This document shows, in pieces, positions 23,974 to 32,684 of a stretch of DNA of 64,000 nucleotides. The stretch is from Amycolatopsis vastitatis (lineage in GTDB: Bacteria > Actinomycetota > Actinomycetes > Mycobacteriales > Pseudonocardiaceae). The notes beneath the pieces are model-generated. The model saw nothing but the letters and a program-made list of their open reading frames with translations. It searched no databases and was not told where the DNA came from. The translations under genes were made by a program, and so were the position numbers. How positions within the stretch are numbered: position 1 is the first letter of the stretch; each line of letters begins with the position of its first letter. Where the stretch lies: assembly GCF_002234595.1 (NCBI RefSeq), contig NZ_NMUL01000001.1:124001-188000 (forward strand). Direction: 5' to 3'.

Positions 23974-26031
23974 TCAGCTCACCCGAGCGGCTCGCGACAC
24001 GGATGGCGACCTAGGCGTCGATCCGGTCGCACCGGAATCCGGAGGAGCGGACGGCCCGGGCACGGTACCGGACCCGCCGGCGGCAGGCGCCCCAGTGGCG
24101 GTCACCGAACCCGTCCCCGCAGGTGGACTCATTGTGGTTGTGAACCCGTCTCCGGCAGGCGCCCCGCAGACGGCAGCACCACGAACCTCGGCAGAAATCG
24201 CGGGGCCATCGCCGGAAGGCGCCCCGGCAATGGCCCCGCGACTGCCGGTAAGCGACCGGCCCCTGGTGCTGGGGGCCGGTTCGCTGCCCACACCCGCCGT
24301 CGTCGTGGCATCGACAGCTGGTTTACCAGCCGCCGGTGTCGCCCAGGCCCGCATGAGTTCCGCGTACCGCGCCGAGCCGGCCAGGAGGTCGGCGTGGCTG
24401 CCCAACGCGGTCTCGCGGCCGTCCATGACGAGCACACGATCCGCGCGCAAGGCCGAAGACAACCGGTGCGCGATCACCACAAGGACACCACCCCGCGCGG
24501 CGAAGGCCCGCTCCGCACGGGCTTCCGACACCGGGTCGAGATGGGAGGTCGCTTCATCGAGAACCACCAATCGCGCCGAACCGGCGTACACCCTGGCCAA
24601 CGCGAGCAGCTGCGCTTCGCCCGCGGAGATGCCTTCGCCGCCGTGACCAACCTCGGCGTCGAGGCCGCCCAAGCGCTTCAGCAACGCGCCCGCGCCCACC
24701 GCGTCCACGGCGGCCGACAGTGCATCGTCCGAAGCGGAAGGAGCGAACAGGCTCACGTTGTCCCGTACCGTTCCCGCGAAGATGTACGCCTCTTGCGGGA
24801 TCAGCGCCACGAGCTCGTGCCGGAGCGCCGCGGGCACGTCCCGGACCGGGACACCGCCCAGTAGCACCCGGCCCTCCTGTGGCGCGAGCATCCCGGTGAG
24901 CAAACCGGCCAATGTCGACTTGCCGATGCCACTCGGCCCCACGACGGCGAGGTGCTCACCGGGCCGCAGCGCCAGGTCCAGCTCGCGAACCACGGGTTCG
25001 GCCGACGCGCCCCAGCCGAACGTCAGCCCGTGCACCCGCACGTCGGTGCCGCGCGGGGTCGCCGTTCCGTCGGCGACGTCGGGCAGCTCGGCCGTTTCCG
25101 CCAGCCGGCGGAGCGCGACCAGCAGACGCAGAACGACGGTGCCGGCCGTGGCTGCCAGGCCGCGCAGGGCCGGTTGCATCGTCGTGGCCAGGTAGACCAG
25201 CGCGCCAAGGGCCGCCCCCGCAGTCAGCTCGCCGCGGCCCACCAGGGCTGGGGCCAACGCCAGTGCGAGGAGCAACGGGGCGAACCCGCCGAGCGAGACG
25301 ACCAGCGCGCGGAGGGCACTCGAGCGCGCCACGCGGATCGCGGCATTCGCCTGGGCGTCGACTGACGTGTCCATCGCCAGTGCGGCGATCGGCTCGGCAC
25401 CGCACGCCACGACGTCGCGCATCCCGGCCAGAGAAGCACCGGCAGTCACGGCCGTCTGCTCGTCGGCCAGCGCCAGCGCGCGCTGACGACGCGCCAACGA
25501 GGGCAGGAGGCAGGCAAAGGCGACCAGCGCGGAGATCACCGGCACGGCGACCGGCACCACGAGAGCGTCGGCGATGGTCAAGAGCCCGGCGAGCGCGGAG
25601 GCTGTCGTCACCAGCATGCCGCGGGCCTGGACCAGCAAGCCCGCGGTCGCGTCGCGGACCACCTCGACGTGCTGGGTGATCCGGGCGACGCCGCTGGAGT
25701 CCGGCTGGTTGCGAGGCGGGGACTCGTTGTTCAGCACGCCACGGACGACCGCCGTCACGAGAGCGTCGCGCAAAGGTTCGACGACCTTGCCGAGCTGGTG
25801 CCACACCAGCCGGGCACCGAACGCGCCGAGCACGGCGGCCAAGCCGAACAACGCCAGCCAGCCGAGCCCGGCCGCAGGGTCGCCGACCGCGAAACCTCGG
25901 TCCACGGACAGCTCCACCAGCCGCCCGGAGAAGAAAGCTGGTACGCCTTCGAGTAGCGAACACAGAAGCAGCACGACACCGCCACGCCATTGCCCGGCGA
26001 GCGCGGACCAGTACAAGCGGCGCAGGCTCAC
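23974..26031 (-). CDS. Lanthipeptide ABC half-transporter, RamB/AmfB position
   Basis: A 685-residue ABC half-transporter: a six-helix exporter domain (about residues 1 to 300), then an ATPase (about 345 to 560). Walker A is VVGPSGIGKSTLAG, the signature is ISAGEAQLLALAR (SAGEA instead of SGGQ), and Walker B is LVVLDEATSHLD with a later H-loop IAHRLS. With the preceding half-transporter it should export the mature lanthipeptide. The GTG start at 26031 overlaps the upstream stop (GTGA). The last 120 or so residues are an unusual Gly/Ala/Pro/Thr-rich tail with degenerate GAPxGDG units, absent from ordinary exporters. Confidence 0.9.
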   Translation of the reverse strand: MSLRRLYWSALAGQWRGGVVLLLCSLLEGVPAFFSGRLVELSVDRGFAVGDPAAGLGWLALFGLAAVLGAFGARLVWHQLGKVVEPLRDALVTAVVRGVLNNESPPRNQPDSSGVARITQHVEVVRDATAGLLVQARGMLVTTASALAGLLTIADALVVPVAVPVISALVAFACLLPSLARRQRALALADEQTAVTAGASLAGMRDVVACGAEPIAALAMDTSVDAQANAAIRVARSSALRALVVSLGGFAPLLLALALAPALVGRGELTAGAALGALVYLATTMQPALRGLAATAGTVVLRLLVALRRLAETAELPDVADGTATPRGTDVRVHGLTFGWGASAEPVVRELDLALRPGEHLAVVGPSGIGKSTLAGLLTGMLAPQEGRVLLGGVPVRDVPAALRHELVALIPQEAYIFAGTVRDNVSLFAPSASDDALSAAVDAVGAGALLKRLGGLDAEVGHGGEGISAGEAQLLALARVYAGSARLVVLDEATSHLDPVSEARAERAFAARGGVLVVIAHRLSSALRADRVLVMDGRETALGSHADLLAGSARYAELMRAWATPAAGKPAVDATTTAGVGSEPAPSTRGRSLTGSRGAIAGAPSGDGPAISAEVRGAAVCGAPAGDGFTTTMSPPAGTGSVTATGAPAAGGSGTVPGPSAPPDSGATGSTPRSPSVSRAARVS

Positions 26032-27695
26032 TCGTCGTCCTCCGTGAAAACACCCCGGTAACCCGGCTCTTGCCAGAGGGCGGTGTGCGGGGCGACCGCG
26101 CGGATCCGGCCGTCGTCGAGCCAGACCACCAGGTCCGCACGGGCCGCTGTGCTCACCCGGTGGGTCACGACGACGCGCGTGCGACCCGGCATGGCGCCGG
26201 CCAAGGCGCGTTCGACCGCAGCCTCGGTGACCGTGTCCAGGCTGGCCGTGGCGTCGTCGAAGATCAGGACGCGCGGGTTGCGCACGATTGCCCGCGCTAG
26301 CCCGAGCCGCTGGGCCTCCCCGCCCGAAAGCGGTGTCTCGGTCAACGGAGTGCGGTAACCCTCGGGCAGCCGGACGACGACTTCGTCGACCTGAGCGGTC
26401 CGGCACGCGATGCGGACGGCGGATTCACCGGCCCACGAGCCGTAGCCGACCGCTTCGGTGACCGTCGCGCCGAGCAGGGCGGGGCGTTCGAAGGCGTAGC
26501 CGAAGATCGCGCGTACTTCCTCGGGACGGATCTGGTCGAGCGGACGGCCGTCGAGGAGAACCTGGCCTTCGTCGGGCGTGATCAGGCCACCGAGTACGCC
26601 CGCCAGCGCTGACTTCCCGGCGCCGGACCGGCCGACGACTGCCACGAAGGTGCCGCCGTCGATGCGCAGGTCGATCTCCGCCAGCGCTCCGGTGATGCCG
26701 ACGTGGCGGAGCTCCACCGTGCCGTCGCCGGGCAGGAGCGGGAGCTTGCCGGGCTTGGGTTCGGGCCCGTCGAGCACCTCGGCGAGCCGTTCTGCGCAGC
26801 CGCGCGCCCGGGACAGCATGGTCAGCAGCGGAATCTGGGTGACCAGGCCGAGGCCGAGCGCGACGTAGCCGAGGGTGGCGACGACATCGCCGACGCTCAG
26901 CCGGCCCTCGAGGACGCCGAAGCCGGCCGCGGCCAGCACGGACAGCTCGACCGCCGGCGTCAGCAGGCCGGCGCGCCAGACCATGCGGGCCTGGGTGCGC
27001 CACAAGCCGTGGCCGGCGAGCGTCAGTTTCGGCAGCGGGCGCAGGACGCGCTCAGCTTCGCGTTCGGCCGTACCGGACGCGGCGATCGTGCGGAGGCCGG
27101 CGACCGCGTCGACCATCCTGGCCGCGATTTCGCCGGAAACCCGCTGGTAGGTGAGGACGTCGTCGGCGGTGCGGCGGAGATGGCTGCGGGCGAGCAGCAA
27201 GGCGAACGGGATGCTGCCCAGGAAGACCAGCGCCAGCCGCCAGTCCAGCAGTGCGAGCAGGGCGATGGCCCCGGACGAGATCACCAGCGTCGAACCGCAC
27301 TGGACGATGATCGTGACGATGCCGCCGGCGCCCGTGCAGTCGCCGGTGAGGCGGCTGATCGCGTCGCCCTCGGCGAAACGTGTGCGAGTGCCCAGCGTCA
27401 GGAGCTTGCCGAAGACGGTGCGGCGCAACCAGGCGGACGCCGTCGCGGTCACGCGGGTGGTCAGGATCCCGCCCACGACGTCGGCGGCGATCTCCGCGCC
27501 GCCGACGAGCAGCAGCCAGGAGACTTCACGTCCGCTCGGACGGCTCGCGACCACGGCGTCCACCGCGTCCGCGAGCGCGCCGGGAAGGAGCAGGCCGGCC
27601 GCGGTGGCGACCAGCGCGGCCGCCAGGACGGCGACCAGCCGGAGGCGATCGAGGCCGGCCACCCTGACCAGCAGCCGATCGGCGGGCCCGCGCAT
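26028..27695 (-). CDS. Lanthipeptide ABC half-transporter, RamA/AmfA position
   Basis: A 555-residue ABC exporter half with a transmembrane domain (about residues 1 to 290) and an ATPase domain (about 315 to 550). Walker A is VVGRSGAGKSALAG, the signature is LSGGEAQRLGLARAI, and Walker B is VLIFDDATASLD, followed by VTHRVS. The start at 27695 is set by AAGGAG five bases ahead of the ATG; the longer frame overlaps the hairpin after lanA. It is coupled to the second half-transporter by a four-base overlap. The gene order LanKC-precursor-ABC-ABC is that of the Streptomyces ram/amf locus. Confidence 0.92.
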   Translation of the reverse strand: MRGPADRLLVRVAGLDRLRLVAVLAAALVATAAGLLLPGALADAVDAVVASRPSGREVSWLLLVGGAEIAADVVGGILTTRVTATASAWLRRTVFGKLLTLGTRTRFAEGDAISRLTGDCTGAGGIVTIIVQCGSTLVISSGAIALLALLDWRLALVFLGSIPFALLLARSHLRRTADDVLTYQRVSGEIAARMVDAVAGLRTIAASGTAEREAERVLRPLPKLTLAGHGLWRTQARMVWRAGLLTPAVELSVLAAAGFGVLEGRLSVGDVVATLGYVALGLGLVTQIPLLTMLSRARGCAERLAEVLDGPEPKPGKLPLLPGDGTVELRHVGITGALAEIDLRIDGGTFVAVVGRSGAGKSALAGVLGGLITPDEGQVLLDGRPLDQIRPEEVRAIFGYAFERPALLGATVTEAVGYGSWAGESAVRIACRTAQVDEVVVRLPEGYRTPLTETPLSGGEAQRLGLARAIVRNPRVLIFDDATASLDTVTEAAVERALAGAMPGRTRVVVTHRVSTAARADLVVWLDDGRIRAVAPHTALWQEPGYRGVFTEDDE

Positions 27696-27746
27696 CTCAC
27701 TCCTTCGGAAGAGGTACCGCCGAGGCGGTGCCGGAGCCACAATGAA

Positions 27747-27787
27747 GGTGCGGGAGCGGCGCACTTGGCCTGTGCCGCTCCCGCACC
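27747..27787 (-). terminator. Hairpin between lanA and the ABC genes (partial terminator)
   Basis: GGTGCGGGAGCGGC (27747-27760) pairs perfectly with 27774-27787, a 14-bp stem, between the precursor stop at 27823 and the transporter start at 27695. In lanthipeptide operons such a hairpin usually lets the short precursor message accumulate above the transporter message. That role is inferred. Confidence 0.8.
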
Positions 27788-27822
27788 GTTCACCTCGGAC
27801 TACGTGCCGACGATCCAGGAGG

Positions 27823-27966
27823 TCAGAAGCAGGTCAACAGGCTGAGGGTGCTGTGGGCGCAGGCGGCGAGCAGGCTCAGGTTCGACGTGCCGCAGCCACC
27901 ACCGCCGTGGCCGCCGTCGAGCACCTCGGGGGTCTCCATCGCCTGCAGCTCGAGAACGAGTTCCAT
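27823..27966 (-). CDS. lanA: SapB/RamS-like class III lanthipeptide precursor
   Basis: A 47-residue precursor peptide. The leader contains LELQAMETPE at residues 5 to 14, matching the LQxMETP signature of RamS, the SapB precursor, and the hydrophobic-x-x-LQ element recognised by LanKC enzymes. After a Gly-rich hinge the core begins near Thr27. It has two ring motifs: Ser28-x2-Ser31-x4-Cys36 and Ser39-x2-Ser42-x3-Cys46, ending in Phe47. An extra Cys25 sits in the GGGGCG hinge. The product should be an amphiphilic peptide with two (labi)ionin-type rings. AAGGAAGGGACACC precedes the ATG; it is 36 bases after the LanKC stop. Confidence 0.95.
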   Translation of the reverse strand: MELVLELQAMETPEVLDGGHGGGGCGTSNLSLLAACAHSTLSLLTCF

Positions 27967-28002
27967 CGGTGTCCCTTCCTTCGATTTCTTCGGATCCGCC
28001 GG

Positions 28003-30567
28003 TCAGCGACCGGTGGTCTGGAGGGACGGCGTGCCACCCAGGAAGGGCAGCACCTCCTTGCCGTCCAAGAGGGCGGCGAGGGCGAGGAGGATCCCCGCGC
28101 TGCCGGTCTTGACGTCCATCGACAGTCTCAGCAGCTGGTTGCCGGGGAAGGCGAGGCCGCCCTTGTACGGCACCGCGTACCAGGCGAGCCGGGCCAAGTG
28201 CAGGTCGATCGCCGTGCGGATCGGGTGCTCTGGGGCGGGATTCGCGCCGAGTGCGACCGCCAACCCGCACCGGCCGTAGAGCAGGCCGGGATGGATGACG
28301 AACTCGCCACGGCACGATTCGCGCAGGCCGGGGAGGCTCTCGCAGGCTTCGGCGTCCGGGCGGTGGCGCGCCAGTTGCTCGGCGACGAGGAGGATTCCGG
28401 CGCTGCCGATGCCGGCGTAGGGCAACGTGCGGGCCGCGCCGTCGCGGACCTGCAGCGAGCCGTCGTCGGCCTCGATGCACTCTTCGAGGTCGCGGCAGAG
28501 CGCCTGGTCGGCGAACGAGAGCCAGGCCGGCTCGCCGGTGCGCTCGAAGAGCCGCACGAACAGCAGCGCGGGTCCGGACCAGCCGGAGAGCAGGCCGGCG
28601 CGGGCGAAGTTCCCGGGCGGTGTCGCGGTGTCCAGCGCCTCGGCCAGCCGGACGGCCGTGGTCAGGGCCTGGCGGCCGAACTCGTTGTCCTGGCGAACCG
28701 TCGCGAAGTGCAGCATGGTCAGCCCGATGCCGGCCAGTCCGCTCTCCATCGCGTGGTCGGTCGTCTGCTCGACGAGCTGAGCGGACGACGCCAGCAGCTT
28801 GCTCGCCTCGTCGTGGTGTCCCAAGTTCTCCAGGACGTAGGCGATGCCGTAGCTGCCGTCGTAGAAACCGGGCCGGGTCGGCGGGTCACGGCGGACGGAC
28901 TCGATCAGCCACCGCTCGTGCTGCGGGAACCGGCCGACGCCGATGACGTCGAGGGCGTGCAGCACGCCCGCGGCACCGACGCCGAAGCAGGCGCCGCCGA
29001 CCCGGAACTGCTCGATGTCGCCGGGGAACAGGCGGTCCTGGCGCTCGGGTGTCGCACTGGCCAGGATCGCCTCGGCGATCTGCTTGCGGACGAGCTGCCA
29101 GTCCGGTTCTTCCTCGTCGAGCTCGGTGTGGACCGGTGCCGGCTCCGCGGGCGCTTCACGCGGGGCCAGCACCGCGACTGCGGCGTCGGCGTACCCCTCG
29201 GGCAGCGCGAACCGGCGCTCGACGAAGTCGGCGATGCCGCGCAGCTTCGCCGGGGCGAGCTCCGTCAGCGGCGAAAGCGGCAGGAACAGCCACAGCCGCA
29301 ACGCCGCGACCGCGTGCTCGTCGATCTCGAAACCGGTGCGGTCGGCCGGGGCGCGGAATCCCGGTGCGCCCAGTGCCGGGCGGTCGCCCGACTCGGCGTC
29401 GAACGCCATCTCGAAGTCGATCAAGGAGATCCGGCCGTCCTGGTCTTCGTCGATCAGGATGTTCAACGGGTGGAGATCGCCGAAGACGACGCCGCGGGCG
29501 TGGATCGCCGCGATCGTCCGCTCCACCCCGGCGACGATGTCCAGCGCGCGGCGGGTGTAGGCGGCGAGGTCGGCGTCCGTCATGCCGCGCCGGGTCAGCG
29601 GGTAGTTGCGGGCCAGCCAGTTGCCCAGTGAATGGCCCGGCATGTACTCCATGGCCAGGTAGTGGTGCTCCCAGACGGTGAACCGCTCGAAGACGCGCGG
29701 CACCCCGGGGACGCCGGCCAGCCGCTCGAGCACCTCGTGTTCGCGGCGCAGCCGTTCGACGGCGTCGAACCCCGCCTTGTCGAGACCGGCGTGCGGGCGG
29801 GCCTCCTTGAGGACGGCTTGGGCACCGCCCGCCTTGGGGTCGGCCAGGTACACGCCGCCACCGTTCGAGAAGTGCAGGGAGCTCGTCACCCGATAGGGGA
29901 ACTGAGCGGGGTCACCGCCTTTGCGCGCGGCGATGCTGCTCTGCAGACAAGCCGGAATCTTCACCCAATCGGGCACGGAGAACTTCGGTTCACGCTTGTC
30001 GGGTACGATCCTTCCGTCCCGCCTGCGGATCGCCAGGACGCGGTTTCCCTCGTGTTCGACCCACTGCTCGGCGAATCCGCCGTAGCGGACGTAGAGTGGT
30101 CCGTCGCCGTATCGCAGGTCACTCAGGATATACGCGCCGTGCTCGCCTTCGAGGCGTGACGACAGGTCTTCGAGAACCCGTTCGAGTTCGCCGTCGTCGG
30201 CCGGGTAAATCGTCACCAGCTTCGCGCTGCCGTCGCGGGGTGCGTATTTCGAATTCCGCGCGAGCAGGGTCAGCACCGAGCGGAGGTGCTTGTAGGAGAT
30301 CCGGTGCTCGACGCAGTACTCGTGCACCTCCGCGAGTACCCGCCGGGCGTTGCCCAGACCGGCGGAAACGTGGATTTTCCAGCCCTGGTCAGGTAGAACA
30401 CGCCCCTCCGGGTGAAGCACCCGCCAGACGCCGCGATCGGCGGTGACCCAGTCGGCGCCGGGTGTCGGCAGCTCCGCGGCGAAGTCGTCGACCCGCGCAC
30501 CGATTTCCTGCTGTTCGTCGTAGAACAACGGATCGGCGAAGCAGAATGCTTCGTAGCGCAGGTCCAT
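28003..30567 (-). CDS. lanKC: Class III lanthionine synthetase LanKC
   Basis: An 854-residue trifunctional enzyme that phosphorylates Ser in the precursor, eliminates phosphate to dehydroalanine and forms the thioether rings. The N-terminal lyase-like domain (about 1 to 200) is followed by a Ser/Thr-kinase-like domain with catalytic GDLHPLN near residue 361 and DFE near 382. The C-terminal LanC-like domain (about 500 to 850) lacks the WCYG and CHG zinc motifs (it has LLYGRCGLA at the last site), placing it in class III, not IV. The start at 30567 follows GGAGGGG. It is the first gene of the operon. Confidence 0.96.
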   Translation of the reverse strand: MDLRYEAFCFADPLFYDEQQEIGARVDDFAAELPTPGADWVTADRGVWRVLHPEGRVLPDQGWKIHVSAGLGNARRVLAEVHEYCVEHRISYKHLRSVLTLLARNSKYAPRDGSAKLVTIYPADDGELERVLEDLSSRLEGEHGAYILSDLRYGDGPLYVRYGGFAEQWVEHEGNRVLAIRRRDGRIVPDKREPKFSVPDWVKIPACLQSSIAARKGGDPAQFPYRVTSSLHFSNGGGVYLADPKAGGAQAVLKEARPHAGLDKAGFDAVERLRREHEVLERLAGVPGVPRVFERFTVWEHHYLAMEYMPGHSLGNWLARNYPLTRRGMTDADLAAYTRRALDIVAGVERTIAAIHARGVVFGDLHPLNILIDEDQDGRISLIDFEMAFDAESGDRPALGAPGFRAPADRTGFEIDEHAVAALRLWLFLPLSPLTELAPAKLRGIADFVERRFALPEGYADAAVAVLAPREAPAEPAPVHTELDEEEPDWQLVRKQIAEAILASATPERQDRLFPGDIEQFRVGGACFGVGAAGVLHALDVIGVGRFPQHERWLIESVRRDPPTRPGFYDGSYGIAYVLENLGHHDEASKLLASSAQLVEQTTDHAMESGLAGIGLTMLHFATVRQDNEFGRQALTTAVRLAEALDTATPPGNFARAGLLSGWSGPALLFVRLFERTGEPAWLSFADQALCRDLEECIEADDGSLQVRDGAARTLPYAGIGSAGILLVAEQLARHRPDAEACESLPGLRESCRGEFVIHPGLLYGRCGLAVALGANPAPEHPIRTAIDLHLARLAWYAVPYKGGLAFPGNQLLRLSMDVKTGSAGILLALAALLDGKEVLPFLGGTPSLQTTGR

Positions 30568-30990
30568 CCCGGATACCCCTCCGTACGTTCCCCCCGGTGC
30601 GCCGCGGCTCCGGGACGAGGAATATTCCCCCACGCCGAACGGCCCTGGGCCAATCCGCCAACCCGGGGGTTCAACTGGGCTATCCGAGGTAGGCGAAAAG
30701 GCCGCTTACCACTCAGTAACCGAACGCAGGGTGATTTTTCGCGACCGGCATCCACTCTGCCGTGGTGTAACACGAAGCTTTTTCCATCATTCCCCAGGTC
30801 CACACCAGGATCGAGCGGAATAAACCGTCGAATTGGCAGAATGCCATCAAGACCCTTCCGTGATCGATTTTCCCGATACGCGCCGAACAGGTGAGTACGG
30901 TGGTCCGCGCCACGCTCCCGGCCCCTCGGCCGGCGGGCCCGTCGGTACCACGGAGTAAGTTGGCGCCCGGCGGACCGGAAGGAGGAACGG
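30568..30990. other. Divergent promoter spacer upstream of lanKC
   Basis: No gene is supported in this 423-base stretch. It must carry the promoter of the lanthipeptide operon (minus) and of the small membrane-protein pair (plus). On the minus strand a GGGGGAATATTCCTCG palindromic patch sits about 50 bases upstream of lanKC. No RamR-type regulator gene or recognisable RamR site could be identified. Confidence 0.5.
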
Positions 30991-31356
30991 GTGATCTTCG
31001 GATTCGCCGTGACGGTCGCCGTGGCTGCCACGCTCGTCGCGCTCTGGAGCTTCTTCCAGACGGCTCGCAACCGGCTGCCGGACAACCCGCTCCTGATCGC
31101 GCTCGGGGTCGTCGAGCTGCTGCTGGTCGTCCAGCTGGTGATCGGGATCGTGCTGCTCGCCGGCGGTGCCCGCCCGGGCAGCCTGGCGACCTACCTGGCC
31201 TACCTGATCGGCTGCCTGGTCGTGCTGCCGGTCGGCGCCGCCTGGGCGCTGGCCGAGCGGAGCCGGTCGAGCACGGCGGTGCTCGGCATCGCCTGCCTGG
31301 CCATCCCGGTGATGGTGCTGCGACTGAACGAGGTGTGGAGTGGAGCAACAGCGTAG
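30991..31356 (+). CDS. Small four-helix membrane protein
   Basis: A 121-residue integral membrane protein with four predicted helices and short loops; no named family is recognised with confidence. The start GTG at 30991 follows GGAGGAACGG, a very good ribosome site. It overlaps the next gene by 17 bases, so both are translated from one message. Pairs of small hydrophobic proteins like these are common in actinomycetes with no known role. They diverge from the lanthipeptide operon, but nothing in the sequence links them functionally. Confidence 0.8.
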   Translation: MIFGFAVTVAVAATLVALWSFFQTARNRLPDNPLLIALGVVELLLVVQLVIGIVLLAGGARPGSLATYLAYLIGCLVVLPVGAAWALAERSRSSTAVLGIACLAIPVMVLRLNEVWSGATA

Positions 31357-31750
31357 AACGGCCAGTGGCCCCGGACGGGTGCTCGTCGCCGTGTACGCGA
31401 TCTTCGCGCTGGCCGCGACGTCGCGGGCCGGCGTCCAGATCAGCACGAAGTTCCACGAAGCCCCGCTCGCCTACCTGCTCTCGGCGTTCGCCGCGGCCGT
31501 CTACATCGTCGCGACCGTCGCGCTGGCCCGCCGCGGTGACGGCTGGTGGCGCGTGGCCCTCGCGGCCTGCTCGATCGAGCTGCTGGGCGTGCTGACCATC
31601 GGCACGCTGAGCCTCGTCGACGCCGCCGCCTTCCGGCACCCGACCGTCTGGTCGGTCTACGGCGAGGGCTACCTGTTCATCCCGCTGGTGCTGCCGGTGA
31701 TCGGGCTGTACTGGCTGCGGAAGACGGCTCCCGCGAAGGTCGCCGCCTGA
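31340..31750 (+). CDS. Small membrane protein, partner of the preceding gene
   Basis: A 136-residue protein with four predicted transmembrane helices (about residues 13 to 30, 44 to 64, 72 to 92 and 108 to 128). A conserved-looking SRAGVQISTKFHEAPLAYLLS segment lies between the first two. The GTG start lies inside the upstream gene (17-base overlap). The function is unknown. The stop is followed by 175 bases of non-coding sequence before the trypsin gene, which has its own good ribosome site and probably its own promoter. Confidence 0.8.
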   Translation: MEQQRRTASGPGRVLVAVYAIFALAATSRAGVQISTKFHEAPLAYLLSAFAAAVYIVATVALARRGDGWWRVALAACSIELLGVLTIGTLSLVDAAAFRHPTVWSVYGEGYLFIPLVLPVIGLYWLRKTAPAKVAA

Positions 31751-31925
31751 GCACCTCAGGCGCGGAACAGTACGGGAAACTGCCCGTACCCGTCGTGCGG
31801 AAATAAATACGGATTCGACCGGCGACTTTCGTCGGTTCCGGACATTCGCCGAAAACTCGGACACTCTTCTCGTTCGGTCCCCACCGGTCTTTCCCGTGCG
31901 GGCTCTCCGCACCGAAGGAGCAAGC

Positions 31926-32642
31926 GTGAAATTCGGCAAATTCGTCCTGCTGGCCGCGAGCACCGCACTGACCGTCGCCGGCCTCGGCGGTCCGGCGGCC
32001 GCCGACAGCACCCCGCAGGCCCAGCCGTCGATCATCGGCGGCAGCACCGCCACGAGCGGACCCTGGGCCGCCCGGCTGTTCGTCAACGGCACGCAGAACT
32101 GCACCGCGACGATCATCGCGCCGCAATACATCCTCACCGCGAAACACTGCGTGAGCAGCTCCGGCACGTACACGTTCCGGATCGGCAGCCTGGACCAGAC
32201 CAGCGGCGGGACGCTGGCCACCGGCTCCACCATCACCCGGTACCCGGGCTCCGCCGACCTGGCGATCGTCCGGCTCACCACGTCGGTGAGCGCCACCTAC
32301 TCGCCGCTCGGCAGCGTCGGTGACGTCTCGGTCGGCCAGAACGTCTCGGTCTACGGCTGGGGCGCGACCAGCCAGTGCGGCTCCGAGATCAACTGCCAGT
32401 CGCGGTACCTCAAGGTCGCGACGGTGCGGGTGAACTCGATCAGCTGCAGCGACTACACCGGCGGGATCGCGGTGTGCGCCAACCGCGTCAACGGCATCAC
32501 GGCCGGCGGCGATTCGGGCGGTCCGATGTTCGCCTCCGGCCGCCAGGTCGGCGTCGCGTCGACCAGCGACCGGTCGAACAACACCGCCTACACGAACATC
32601 ACGCGTTACCGCAGCTGGATTTCCCAGGTGGCGGGCGTCTGA
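31926..32642 (+). CDS. Secreted trypsin-like serine protease (S1 family)
   Basis: A 238-residue secreted protease. A signal peptide of about 28 residues ends at PAAADS, a short propeptide follows, and the mature enzyme begins at IIGGSTAT, close to the IVGG of trypsins. The catalytic triad is visible: His74 in TAKHC, Asp in SADLAIVRL near residue 117, and Ser197 in GGDSGGP. Six cysteines fit three disulphides. The residue preceding the active-site serine loop (ITAGGDSGGP) leaves specificity uncertain. GAAGGAGCAAGC precedes the GTG start. It converges on the alginate-lyase-like gene with a perfect palindrome between them. Confidence 0.95.
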   Translation: MKFGKFVLLAASTALTVAGLGGPAAADSTPQAQPSIIGGSTATSGPWAARLFVNGTQNCTATIIAPQYILTAKHCVSSSGTYTFRIGSLDQTSGGTLATGSTITRYPGSADLAIVRLTTSVSATYSPLGSVGDVSVGQNVSVYGWGATSQCGSEINCQSRYLKVATVRVNSISCSDYTGGIAVCANRVNGITAGGDSGGPMFASGRQVGVASTSDRSNNTAYTNITRYRSWISQVAGV

Positions 32643-32650
32643 TTCCCCGG

Positions 32651-32680
32651 AATGGGCCCGGCCGCGCGGCCGGGCCCATT
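32651..32680. terminator. Perfect 14-bp palindromic terminator
   Basis: AATGGGCCCGGCCG (32651-32664) pairs fully with 32667-32680 around CG. It fills the 42-base gap between the convergent protease and alginate-lyase-like genes and can serve both. Confidence 0.93.
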
Positions 32681-32684
32681 GCCG

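Noticed and set aside
30713..32296. A 527-codon minus-strand frame beyond lanKC, considered as a possible lanthipeptide regulator
   Set aside because: It is antisense to three plus-strand genes with good starts, and its sequence has no regulator domain.
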